From Sphingobacterium detergens (GTDB lineage Bacteria; Bacteroidota; Bacteroidia; Sphingobacteriales; Sphingobacteriaceae), in the NCBI RefSeq assembly GCF_003610355.1, contig NZ_RAPY01000002.1, positions 124,001 to 188,000 of the forward strand: DNA of 64,000 bases, in the 5' to 3' direction. Shown here in pieces: positions 36,970 through 44,958 of the stretch (positions are counted from its first letter, which is position 1; each line of letters opens with the position of its first letter). A model generated the notes under the pieces. That model did no database searches and was not told the origin of the DNA. It saw only the letters and a list, made by a program, of their open reading frames with translations. A program made the translations under genes and the position numbers.

Positions 36970-37278
36970 TTATTGGTATGCTTCATTCGAAGGTGATTGA
37001 CCGCTAGGCATCTGACCATCTATGGGCTGTGATGCAGCTTCTACCTCACAGGATGCGCCAGGCAAGGGATCACAGGAAAGTTCAGCTTCCAGTACTTCAT
37101 TGAAATTGGAGGTCCAATGAAACGGTTGTGCGCTACCAGGCGGGTTTTTAATTGCATAATATGTGGTTGTAGCCGCTTTATTTTCAGATGGTACATCTGT
37201 TTTTGAATCGTTGCGGTTTCCTGCAAAAGCGGCAGAGGTCAGGGCCAGAAGGGAAAGGCCGAAGATTACTTTTTTCAT
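36970..37278 (-). CDS. Small exported peptide, DUF6520-like
   Basis: This is a 102-aa protein with a clear signal peptide (MKKVIFGLSLLALTSAAFAG) and a mature ~80-aa polar peptide. The mature part has two cysteines (CDPLPGASCEVE) and a Pro/Ser/Gln-rich tail. It resembles the DUF6520/NVEALA-type small exported proteins found beside SusCD-TlpA genes in Bacteroidota. Given its neighbours it could be a substrate of the TlpA-like oxidoreductase (two-Cys disulfide), which is inference. Confidence 0.7.
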   Translation of the reverse strand: MKKVIFGLSLLALTSAAFAGNRNDSKTDVPSENKAATTTYYAIKNPPGSAQPFHWTSNFNEVLEAELSCDPLPGASCEVEAASQPIDGQMPSGQSPSNEAYQ

Positions 37279-37497
37279 AAGAATTGATTTTATTGTAAAA
37301 AAAATGATTAAAGTTTAGGAAAGGCGCGCCCCTGTAGCCTCGAAGAGGCAACTTTTACAAGCACTGTGAGAAAATGTGATTGGTTATATGACGAGGTGAT
37401 TCAGGTTTTTATCTTAAAGATTTGAGTTTTTTGTCAGTATCAAATGGTCAAATTAGAAATATCGCGCGGATATATATCCCTAACTTCGTTTGATTAA

Positions 37498-37526
37498 GTA
37501 GGGTGCTTAAAAAAATATCACCCTAC
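37498..37526 (-). repeat. Stem-loop downstream of lanthipeptide-like gene
   Basis: 8-bp arms GTAGGGTG / CACCCTAC have an AT-rich 13-nt loop, 39 bp past the stop of the precursor gene on the minus strand. It may act as a 3' end stabiliser or weak terminator. Confidence 0.5.
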
Positions 37527-37564
37527 TGAAATACACTATACCGATGATTGCTTATAACTAACTC

Positions 37565-37714
37565 TTACAAGCATCCACTTGTTGTCGTCGGATGTGTTGT
37601 GGTTAAATAAGTAGTGGAACCCGACCGATTTTTCGTTGCCGCGGTATCACTTCCTTTAAATGTAAACAGCGATTTTGATTTGATGAATTTTGATTGTTTT
37701 AATTCTTTTTTCAT
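37565..37714 (-). CDS. Candidate lanthipeptide precursor (LanA)
   Basis: This is a 49-aa ORF starting ATG at 37714. The N-terminus is a Lys-rich leader (MKKELKQSKFIKSKSLFTFK). The C-terminal third is almost only Thr/Ser with one Cys (TTYLTTTHPTTTSGC-L), an ideal LanB substrate. Nine Thr and one Ser could be dehydrated, but a single Cys allows only one lanthionine/methyllanthionine ring. It has a good promoter on its strand (37758-37789), with the LytTR-repeat array just beyond, and a full-length LanB 1.9 kb away. It is divergent from lytS. The composition and context are compelling, but no homologue was checked. Confidence 0.72.
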   Translation of the reverse strand: MKKELKQSKFIKSKSLFTFKGSDTAATKNRSGSTTYLTTTHPTTTSGCL

Positions 37715-37757
37715 AATGGTAAAACTGTAAATACTGGGCTTCATTGCCTTTGTAACA

Positions 37758-37789
37758 TAAAAGTACGGCTGGTATTAAGCCATTCCAAA
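37758..37789 (-). promoter_or_regulatory. Bacteroidota-type promoter of the precursor gene
   Basis: On the minus strand a -33 TTTG (37786-37789) is followed after 20 nt by TACTTTTA (37758-37765), close to the TAnnTTTG -7 consensus, leaving a leader of roughly 35-40 nt. The LytTR repeats end immediately upstream of the -33 element, the classic activator position. Confidence 0.55.
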
Positions 37790-37794
37790 TAAAT

Positions 37795-37844
37795 TGGGTA
37801 ACTGGTCAACTTATATGGGTAACCTGTCAAAAAGCATGGGTATA
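37795..37844. promoter_or_regulatory. LytTR-type direct-repeat array A
   Basis: Three direct repeats (TGGGTAACTGGTCAA, TGGGTAACCTGTCAA, TGGGTATAT) have GGGTA cores at 37796, 37817 and 37838, exactly 21 bp apart. LytTR proteins bind 9-bp direct repeats with 12-bp spacers (21-bp period). The array lies in the divergent region between the lanthipeptide-like gene and lytS, and the last unit touches the lytS start codon. Confidence 0.7.
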
Positions 37845-38908
37845 TGATAAAAATCGAACAATTAGGGTTATTTAGCTCGGTGAATTATCCAAAGATTATT
37901 TTTTTACACTTCATCGGAGTTTTCATTTTTATTGCATTTGAAACAAGTCTGGCATTAGTATTAAATCCAGACATTGGATTTTGGGAGAACGTAGTGTATT
38001 ACCTATTGGAAATAGCAACCTTTTATGTCAACCTATTTTGTGTTATGCCTTTGGCAAATCATCGTGGTAGAGAAGTTCGGTTTCTCCTTGGCCTCGTACT
38101 ATTAATTGTTTCTTTCTGCATCTGTAGAATAGCTTTATTAAAAGTGCTTTACCCTGTTATGTTTGCACAGATCGTCAATGAAGGGCATATGGATAAGATG
38201 TTTGCTCGTGCGGGATGGCGAGGAATATACATCATTGGGCTTAGCATAGTTTATTGGTTGTTTAAGAGAGATAAAAAAGCAGCTTTAGAGAGAAAGCAGC
38301 TCGAAATAGACAAATTGAAAGCCATTGCAGAGAAACGAAGGATAGAGGTATCCTTGCTCCAAATGCAATTGGAGCCTCATTTAATCACGAACGTACTGGC
38401 TTTTGTTTATGAAAAAATTGAAGTAATCGCTCCGGATGCTGCATTGGCAGTTGACAGGCTGTCTGAACTTATGAAGCATTCGCTGACGGATGTAATTTCT
38501 TTAAATAAAGTTCCTATAGAGGAAGAAATAGAAGGTGTAAAAACTCTAATAGCGATTCAAGGTTCACTAGCTAACAAGCCCTTATCTATTGAGCTGGACA
38601 TTGAACAAAACGAAGGCCATGGAGATGAACTTATTCCTCCTAATTTACTAACCACTTTTATTGATAATATTTTTACGCATGGTATTGTTGATAACCCTGC
38701 CACTCCTGCAAGAGTAAAAATCAGTGTTGATAATAGCATGTTTTACTTTCGCTGCGAGAACGCTAAAAGCAATATGGATTTTAGAGGCAAAGGTTTAGGT
38801 ATGAGCAATGTTAGAAGCATATTGAATTATTTCTATCAAGAGCAATATGAGTTGAGTGTAGCTGAATCGGAAACCTATTACAGTTTGGATCTTAAAATAG
38901 CGTTATGA
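37844..38908 (+). CDS. LytS-type membrane sensor histidine kinase
   Basis: This is a 354-aa kinase with four hydrophobic segments in residues 18-141, a coiled linker (KQLEIDKLKAIAEKRR) and the His_kinase family motif LQMQLEPHLITNVL with H179. The C-terminal ATPase region contains PPNLLTTFIDNIFTHG (N box) and GKGLGMSN (G box). It lacks an extracytoplasmic sensor domain, so it probably senses a membrane or peptide signal. The gene overlaps the LytTR regulator by 4 nt (ATGA). It likely detects the modified peptide or its precursor and autoregulates through repeat array A. Confidence 0.9.
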   Translation: MIKIEQLGLFSSVNYPKIIFLHFIGVFIFIAFETSLALVLNPDIGFWENVVYYLLEIATFYVNLFCVMPLANHRGREVRFLLGLVLLIVSFCICRIALLKVLYPVMFAQIVNEGHMDKMFARAGWRGIYIIGLSIVYWLFKRDKKAALERKQLEIDKLKAIAEKRRIEVSLLQMQLEPHLITNVLAFVYEKIEVIAPDAALAVDRLSELMKHSLTDVISLNKVPIEEEIEGVKTLIAIQGSLANKPLSIELDIEQNEGHGDELIPPNLLTTFIDNIFTHGIVDNPATPARVKISVDNSMFYFRCENAKSNMDFRGKGLGMSNVRSILNYFYQEQYELSVAESETYYSLDLKIAL

Positions 38909-39612
38909 AATGTTATATAGTCGATGATAAGCAATTCTGTATTGACCAGATTGCCCGGCATATCCAAAAAACAGCTGGTTTCACATTAGTGGGGTCCAAT
39001 ACCGATCCGCTAAATGCCTTAGCCGCTGTTAAATCAGGTAAGGTAGAAATTGACTTGCTTTTTTTGGATATTGATATGCCAGGTATTGATGGACTTGAAT
39101 TTGAAAGACAAGTCAGGGGTTTGGCTTTTGTAATTTTTGTTTCAGGATATAGGAAATATGCTGTGGATGCATTTGAAGGGGACGCTAAGGCTTATTTAGT
39201 TAAGCCGGTAACTTATGCAAAATTTTCTGCTGCCGTTGAAAAGATTAGCAGTATAATAAAAAAAGAGCAGGTTGCAAAAGTAGAAGATGATGTTGAGTTT
39301 GCAGTCAAGATCAACGGAAAGAACAACCTAAAGATAGTTAGGTTTGATTCGATTATTTATGTTTCCGCAGCAGATAATTATATGATACTCCATCTGAATG
39401 ATGATACTACGCTAATGGTAAACATAACTATGAAGAAGTTATTGGAAACATTGCCCCAAAAGTTTTTCATAAGAACACATCATTCCTTTGCCGTCAATAG
39501 GAGTTACGCGTCACGGATTGTTGGTAATACTGTTAAAATGAAAAACGATGTTTCAGTAGATATTAGCAGAGCGTACAGGAATGACGTTATACAGCGGTTT
39601 AAAAGTGTTTAA
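38905..39612 (+). CDS. LytTR response regulator
   Basis: This is a 235-aa regulator with a receiver (YIVDD at 4-8, phospho-acceptor D55 in LFLDIDMPG, LVKP) and a C-terminal LytTR domain (about 130-235; INGKNNLKIVRFDSIIYVSA, FFIRTHHSFAVN). It pairs with the LytS kinase through a 4-nt overlap. By family it should bind the 21-bp-spaced direct repeats seen at 37795-37844 and 42462-42511. It is convergent with the LanB gene, with 4 nt between the stops. Confidence 0.92.
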   Translation: MKCYIVDDKQFCIDQIARHIQKTAGFTLVGSNTDPLNALAAVKSGKVEIDLLFLDIDMPGIDGLEFERQVRGLAFVIFVSGYRKYAVDAFEGDAKAYLVKPVTYAKFSAAVEKISSIIKKEQVAKVEDDVEFAVKINGKNNLKIVRFDSIIYVSAADNYMILHLNDDTTLMVNITMKKLLETLPQKFFIRTHHSFAVNRSYASRIVGNTVKMKNDVSVDISRAYRNDVIQRFKSV

Positions 39613-39616
39613 CTGG

Positions 39617-42406
39617 TTAGCTTTTAATCCATGCTTTGACTTGATATTTACGCTTTTTCAATTCCTTTTGTAAAAAGTAAAAAATTATTAGCTCATGGCT
39701 GCGTTGATCAGTATTGAAAATTCTGTTTACATGCATATGCATCAAATCTGCCAATAAGATTTTCCTGCTTTCTTTTTTACAATAAGAGACGGTTCTGAAA
39801 AAAGAGTCTACCAACAAATCATAGGATTCAGTATTCTTTCTGTTAAGCAATATTTCATCGGAATTATTTAATTGGGCATACATGGTATTCATTAATCTGT
39901 ATTTTTCGGGATTTAATTCATGTTCCCCGGAGAGCGTGGCAACTATTTTTTCGACCATTGATTCGAAGTCAGTTAGGTCCATGATTTTTCTATCGTGAAA
40001 TTGTAACAACATTTGCAGGCAGTGGTAATATTTTTGATTTTTGGAAAGAGGTTCTGCCAGTACCATGCTGACAAATTCGCTGTCGAAACAAAAATGCTCT
40101 TCCACTTTTTCCATATTCTCTCTTCCATAACGATGAATTTCTTTTTTATAAGTACATATCTTTAAATCGAAAATAATTCCGGCTCTAAACTCTATATCAA
40201 GCACATGAGATAAGTGCTCGATCAAATAGGTTGAATCTACAGGAGTATTCACTTTTAAGCGTAATCTGATATGCTCGCCGCCTTCATCATAGCGAATAAA
40301 GAACCAGGATACGATCTTGGATTTATTGCGTTTTATAAATGGGATGATCTTGTTAATTAAAATTTCATCTGAACGGAAGTGGCTCAGATATATTTCAAAA
40401 TAAAGCCATTCCTTGCCCGGCGTTAGCCATAGCTTGAACTGTTCCCCATTATTTATAGTCGGAGAAAATGGAAGGATTACAGGGTTATTGTGGACCAGGC
40501 TAATGATAAATTCCGTGAGGTAATTATCTTTTGACTGATCTTGTACAATGTTCTTTTCGGGTAATGGACATTCCGCCAGAAGCAGTTCTCCTTGCTTGCG
40601 TATAGAATCTGCTAGTATATGAAGATCCTCTGGGTTTGATGTGTCGTATAGCAAGGTTTGGTCAGCAAAACCCGTTCTAATATACCTTGGAATACCTCGG
40701 TTTTCTATTTCAGTTTTCAATAGCTCAGCGGGGGCAGCATGTATGGTTTGCCATTCGAGACGCCAGTAAGCAGGTGATACAACAATGTTTTTATACAATA
40801 CCCGTGGATAGAAATCCTGTCCTGAATAGATGGAGCTTGGCCGGAACATCAGATCACCCTGAACGTCCTGGAACATCAAATCGCATAGCATTCTAAACAA
40901 AGGAAGGGTTGATCTTTTATAGTTATAGGCCGAAGCCATACGGGGAACTAAACGTTTATTAAGCGTTTTAGAATACAGGATTATTTTGCTGTTCTTTACG
41001 CACATGAATATATCGGAAATAGGGAGCGATCTATTATTGGAGTCGTAGTTGAGGATATTGACCTGCAGATCATAAATACGCTCACGGCGGTTGATATTGT
41101 CTACCTTAATTTCATTTACATAACCTATATCAAAAAAGATTACATTGGGATTTGCCTGCTTTTCAATTTCTGTTATCTCGTTGCACATAGTTTTTATTGT
41201 TGCAACGGCGGGCGTAAATCTCCCAAGCAGTGCATTGGCGGTAGCCCCACCGAGGTATTGTAGCCAGACCATGCCATCGGCGATAGTACAGATTGCGCTT
41301 AGGGAATTTGCGGCCAGTTTAATGGAACCGGTATTTTGAACCAGGTCTTCGAGATTAACCTGTTTCTTAATGACTGTTTCGCTATATAAACTTTGAAATT
41401 TTTGGATATTTCGGGCCTGCGACTGTTGGCTGCTTGCTTCTATGCTTCTCAACTTGGCTATCTGATCATCTGGGGCCCCAGCAAGTTGCTCTGAAAAAGC
41501 ATACCCTACGCCAATTTCCGGATCAAGGGCTATCATTAATGGAATATTGGCTTGCTCGAATTTGTGAAAGAACCGTTCCGCAAAGGCTTTTAGATCTTCT
41601 GGCACACCGGAAACTGATAACTTATTAAGCAATACCGTTGCTGCCGGTAAATGACGGAAAATATTTATGTCGTAAGATTGAGTATCAAGGACCGATTCGG
41701 CAATTCTGTATTTTGGAACATCATTTGGTTGTTTATGGCCACGCAGATCAAAATAATCTGTTCCAATAATGCTTGCGCTTACGGAAGATAGTAGCAGCTG
41801 CTGTTCAAGCAGATCATAGACCAAACTATCAATTTCCGCGGGACTGGAAAGCCGGGTGTTTACAAAAGAAATTAATTCCGCGTAATGTTTTGGTGCCGTG
41901 GTATAAATCAGGATTTCTAAAACCAATGGGTCATGTTCTATTGTCGCTATTTCGAATTGCTCTCCCTGTCTGCGCAAATATCGGATCTCTTCCCCGATAA
42001 CATAGTAACTTGAATTACTTGTAAAAGACGATTTATCCAGATGTTCGAACTGGTCTTCTTTTTCAATTAAGCTCCAGTCTACAAATTCGTGGACAATCTG
42101 ACCTTGATACCGGATCGGTGCCTTCTCTTTGTGATCCGCTAAAGAAATACATCCTGTAGAAGCAAATACACCAAAAGGTGTGGCCCTGAATCTGGCACGG
42201 TTAAAATATTTCCAAATAGTCTGTTGTACTCGCGTCGGTACTTTATGTAAATCAGAATAATCCAGATTTTCTATAATTGAATAAAATTCAGGTGAGGCAT
42301 CGTTGATCATATATTTTAATTCTTTCCAGCAAGATTCAAGATCTTTCTCAAAAGATATCTTTGGAATCCTTACCACTGCATGAGGATATATTCTTAGTTT
42401 CATCAT
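39617..42406 (-). CDS. Full-length LanB-type lantibiotic dehydratase
   Basis: This is a 929-aa protein combining both LanB modules. The N-terminal glutamylation domain (about 1-610) carries the family signature FRATPFGVF at 73-81. The C-terminal elimination domain (SpaB_C/thiopeptide-type, about 635-929) has KLWLTPGKEWLYFEIY, FFIRYDEGGEHIRLRLK near 700 and FCFDSEFVSMVL. LanB uses glutamyl-tRNA to dehydrate Ser/Thr in a precursor peptide. The substrate is most likely the Thr-rich peptide at 37565-37714. No LanC cyclase, protease or exporter is adjacent. The start may be either of two consecutive ATGs (42406 or 42403). Confidence 0.9.
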   Translation of the reverse strand: MMKLRIYPHAVVRIPKISFEKDLESCWKELKYMINDASPEFYSIIENLDYSDLHKVPTRVQQTIWKYFNRARFRATPFGVFASTGCISLADHKEKAPIRYQGQIVHEFVDWSLIEKEDQFEHLDKSSFTSNSSYYVIGEEIRYLRRQGEQFEIATIEHDPLVLEILIYTTAPKHYAELISFVNTRLSSPAEIDSLVYDLLEQQLLLSSVSASIIGTDYFDLRGHKQPNDVPKYRIAESVLDTQSYDINIFRHLPAATVLLNKLSVSGVPEDLKAFAERFFHKFEQANIPLMIALDPEIGVGYAFSEQLAGAPDDQIAKLRSIEASSQQSQARNIQKFQSLYSETVIKKQVNLEDLVQNTGSIKLAANSLSAICTIADGMVWLQYLGGATANALLGRFTPAVATIKTMCNEITEIEKQANPNVIFFDIGYVNEIKVDNINRRERIYDLQVNILNYDSNNRSLPISDIFMCVKNSKIILYSKTLNKRLVPRMASAYNYKRSTLPLFRMLCDLMFQDVQGDLMFRPSSIYSGQDFYPRVLYKNIVVSPAYWRLEWQTIHAAPAELLKTEIENRGIPRYIRTGFADQTLLYDTSNPEDLHILADSIRKQGELLLAECPLPEKNIVQDQSKDNYLTEFIISLVHNNPVILPFSPTINNGEQFKLWLTPGKEWLYFEIYLSHFRSDEILINKIIPFIKRNKSKIVSWFFIRYDEGGEHIRLRLKVNTPVDSTYLIEHLSHVLDIEFRAGIIFDLKICTYKKEIHRYGRENMEKVEEHFCFDSEFVSMVLAEPLSKNQKYYHCLQMLLQFHDRKIMDLTDFESMVEKIVATLSGEHELNPEKYRLMNTMYAQLNNSDEILLNRKNTESYDLLVDSFFRTVSYCKKESRKILLADLMHMHVNRIFNTDQRSHELIIFYFLQKELKKRKYQVKAWIKS

Positions 42407-42461
42407 TTTTGTAATAGATTGATACTAACATAACAGGATGATTCGTGTATTTTGATCTTTT

Positions 42462-42511
42462 TGGGTAATTGGTAGTATTTATGGGGTAACCTGTTGAAAT
42501 CCATAAGTAAC
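42462..42511. promoter_or_regulatory. LytTR-type direct-repeat array B
   Basis: Three direct repeats (TGGGTAATTGGTA, GGGGTAACCTGTTGA, TAAGTAACTTGTGA) have cores at 42463, 42484 and 42505, again exactly 21 bp apart and matching array A. The array lies between the divergent lanB-like and degenerate-LytTR genes, so both may be controlled by the same LytTR regulator. Confidence 0.7.
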
Positions 42512-42644
42512 TTGTGATTTTTCGCCTATTACTTAATGCTAGAAAGGAAATGTCCAGCTTGCAACATTATATATTTGCCAAAAACATCTGTTGAAAAAGA
42601 TTTATATTCGTAATGTCATTACTAACCTTTCAAAACCTCACGTT

Positions 42645-43355
42645 ATGACAAGCTGCTATATTGTTGATAAAAGTGAGTCATCCACAAAAAAACTTGTTGG
42701 TCTGATTAGCCAGATTCCTGAATTAGTATTATTGAATACCCATACCGATCTAGAACGGGCGCTGAAAGAAATAACAAAGGCACCTTCTACTACACATATT
42801 TTATTTGTAGCTCTGGATGAGAGCAACACGTCCGGTAAATTGGCCAACTATGATTTCTACAAGGAGTTTGTTTTGGTCGTTGTTGGCTCCAACGACCATT
42901 TTTACAAGGATGCTTTTGAGCTTGGCGCAGCGGGCTATTTATCTAAGCCAATAAAAAATGAAGATTTTACTTCTGCAATAGAAAAGTGTAAAGCCAGGTT
43001 AATCAGTAATCTTGACAAAAGGCATTCCTCATTGGGAGAAACCGTTCTGAAACGGGGTAGCTTTAATTCAGTTAAGATCTCACTTAATCAAGTATTATTT
43101 ATTGAAATGGTAGATGATGAAACTCTCTGGCATATGATATTTCAAGATCTCGAAAGAAGTCCATCATCAGATCTTGATGAGATACTGAAGAAATTATCTC
43201 CAAAAGGTTTTGTTCGTATAAATGAAGCAGTTATTGTAAACAAGTTCCATATAAACAAATTTAAGGGCAATAAGATTTGTTTAATTAATGGCAATTGGTT
43301 CGAAATGGAACAACGATATGTAAACGAATTTTATAGTTCCATAAACATTATTTGA
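42645..43355 (+). CDS. LytTR regulator with degenerate receiver
   Basis: This 236-aa protein starts at ATG 42645 (MTSCYIVDKSES); a TTG at 42591 is in frame, but the ATG gives a length matching the neighbouring regulator. The receiver is degenerate: the acidic pair is D-K rather than D-D, and the phospho-acceptor position reads A in LFVALDESN where the paralogue has D in LFLDIDMPG; SKP is kept. The C-terminal LytTR domain (about 130-236) is present. It should act independently of phosphorylation, perhaps sensing a ligand or antagonising the canonical regulator. It overlaps the ligase gene tail-to-tail by 8 nt. Confidence 0.85.
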   Translation: MTSCYIVDKSESSTKKLVGLISQIPELVLLNTHTDLERALKEITKAPSTTHILFVALDESNTSGKLANYDFYKEFVLVVVGSNDHFYKDAFELGAAGYLSKPIKNEDFTSAIEKCKARLISNLDKRHSSLGETVLKRGSFNSVKISLNQVLFIEMVDDETLWHMIFQDLERSPSSDLDEILKKLSPKGFVRINEAVIVNKFHINKFKGNKICLINGNWFEMEQRYVNEFYSSINII

Positions 43356-44349
43356 GTTTCCGTACCGAAACTTCTTCAGTGCTTTCCTTTTCTACCCCTG
43401 CTTCGATTGTAGCAGTTGATTTTGGTACTTCTCGTACTACTTGTTTAGGTTTCTTATCAAGCCTGAACCCCAAGAACGTTGCAGGTTTACGAATCCTACC
43501 TGTCTTTGTCCAGGTAGCGAATTCAAAATTGGCGACAAGCTGTGGCTTTACCCAATGCATTTTTGCGCCCTTGGTATCAAGCACCTTATTGACAAAGGGT
43601 GATTCATCAATTTCTATGGCTTGCAATTTTTTAAGTATGCCAGGCATTTCTTTGTCTTTGAAGCCTCCTCCGCTGCGCCCGATCCAGGTGAACTTTCCGT
43701 TTTCGTATGCGCCGAATAATAGGCTTTTAAAGGATCTCGCTTTATCAGATTCTGCCCATCCGCCGATCACAAACTCCTGTCTTTTGCGGGTTGGCGTTTT
43801 CAACCAGTCGTTACCCCGATTTCCTTCCGTATATACACTATCTTTTCTTTTTGCTACAATACCTTCCAGGTTCAAGTCAAGCATTTGCAGGTACAACGCC
43901 GGCCCGTCGTCAAAACTGTCGCTAAAACGGAAAACATCATTGTCTTTTACCAGTATTTTCAGTAGCTCCTTACGTTCCGTAAGGGGAAAATCTCTCAAAT
44001 CGTGACCGTCCATCCAAAGAAGGTCAAAAACGCAATACTTGATTGGCGATTCATGCCCATTGTAAAGCTGCAAAGCATCAAAATCAGGCTTTTCTTCCTG
44101 ATTGAATACGACAACCTCTCCATCAATTATAACATCATGTTTAAGCCCTTTTAAAGCTTTTTGGACTGGTGGGTATTTTGCAGTGTAATTCAGCCCGCTC
44201 CTGGAATCCATATGTACTTTTCCTTTCTCAACAAAAGAGACGATCCGGTAACCATCCCATTTCACTTCGTACAGATAATCCTCACTGTCGATTGGGTCTT
44301 TAATCAGAGTACAGAGCATTGGGCTTATATGAGCTGGCATCTTCTTCAT
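43348..44349 (-). CDS. ligD: ATP-dependent DNA ligase, LigD ligase-domain type
   Basis: This is a 333-aa protein from ATG 44349 (MKKMPAHISPMLCTL); a GTG at 44379 is in frame but less likely. It contains the adenylation motif EVKWDGYR with K30, DGEVVVFN, FDLLWMDG, EGIVAKRKDS and WLKTP. The C-terminal OB domain has FVIGGWAESD and FLGFRLDKKP. The polymerase and nuclease domains of full LigD are absent, so it is the stand-alone ligase form. It likely seals breaks in NHEJ-like or base-excision repair. No ku gene is seen in the window. A Glu/Ser-rich tail follows the OB domain. Confidence 0.9.
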   Translation of the reverse strand: MKKMPAHISPMLCTLIKDPIDSEDYLYEVKWDGYRIVSFVEKGKVHMDSRSGLNYTAKYPPVQKALKGLKHDVIIDGEVVVFNQEEKPDFDALQLYNGHESPIKYCVFDLLWMDGHDLRDFPLTERKELLKILVKDNDVFRFSDSFDDGPALYLQMLDLNLEGIVAKRKDSVYTEGNRGNDWLKTPTRKRQEFVIGGWAESDKARSFKSLLFGAYENGKFTWIGRSGGGFKDKEMPGILKKLQAIEIDESPFVNKVLDTKGAKMHWVKPQLVANFEFATWTKTGRIRKPATFLGFRLDKKPKQVVREVPKSTATIEAGVEKESTEEVSVRKLK

Positions 44350-44448
44350 AACATGACTTTTCAGATAAACATAAACCACATGCCTTTAGTTCTCAAATAT
44401 TATTCGATTTGCTAATATCTCAACACAATTATAAAACAGGCCATTGCC

Positions 44449-44550
44449 GTGTATGAAAAAGATATAAAGGAGGATCAGCAATTTGGAAAAAGTCTATGGG
44501 ACTTGTTCAACGATAAAGATCTCCGGTTTATGAAGAGCCGCAGATTATGA
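44449..44550 (+). other. Short open stretch, possible gene remnant
   Basis: A GTG-initiated 33-codon frame reads VYEKDIKEDQQFGKSLWDLF and ends MKSRRL-stop, preceded by AAGGAGG inside it rather than before it. It has protein-like composition and could be the tail of a decayed gene. The rest of 44350-44711 holds nothing I can identify. Confidence 0.2.
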
Positions 44551-44711
44551 CATGCAAAACATATGGAAGCGGTACAAATTAAGACTTGTGTTAAGCCATA
44601 AAAAAAGAATGCAGCAAAGATCAGAAAAAACAAAGCCAACCAGGAATAATTGGAGTTCTTGCAAATCTGTTCAAATATTGATAAATTAGTAAATATTTGA
44701 ATATTAATGTA

Positions 44712-44957
44712 ATGGGTAATTTACTTGGTAATGGTAAGTTTGAAGTAGAAGTCGATGGCGTAAAAATTATCGTGACGGAACATACCGTACAAGATCAGCA
44801 GATATACCGCCTGATCTTTGACGATAAACGCCCTCCTTTGGTTATTACCAGAGCTTCCACCTGGCAGGGCAATATGTGGACCAGCGTGCCACAGGGACGC
44901 CAGCAGGAAGCTGAAACTTTGGGACAGATCATTACAAGGTACCTGGATCGGAGGTAA
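44712..44957 (+). CDS. Small hypothetical protein before SRAP gene
   Basis: This is an 81-aa protein from ATG 44712; a TTG at 44697 is in frame. It has a beta-rich pattern (GKFEVEVDGVKIIVTEHTVQ) and a RASTWQGNMWTSVPQG segment, with no named domain. Its stop is 1 nt before the SRAP start, and the GGAGG serving the SRAP gene overlaps its last codons, so the two are translationally coupled. It may be a partner in the repair block. Confidence 0.65.
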   Translation: MGNLLGNGKFEVEVDGVKIIVTEHTVQDQQIYRLIFDDKRPPLVITRASTWQGNMWTSVPQGRQQEAETLGQIITRYLDRR

Positions 44958-44958
44958 T

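Noticed and set aside
42540..42617. 25-codon frame with a CPAC motif before the second LytTR gene
   Set aside because: It is too short, overlaps the alternative TTG start region of the LytTR gene and has no context support.
43352..44005. 217-codon plus-strand frame opposite the DNA ligase
   Set aside because: The ligase motifs are on the minus strand; the opposite frame is Ser/Leu-rich without any recognisable pattern.
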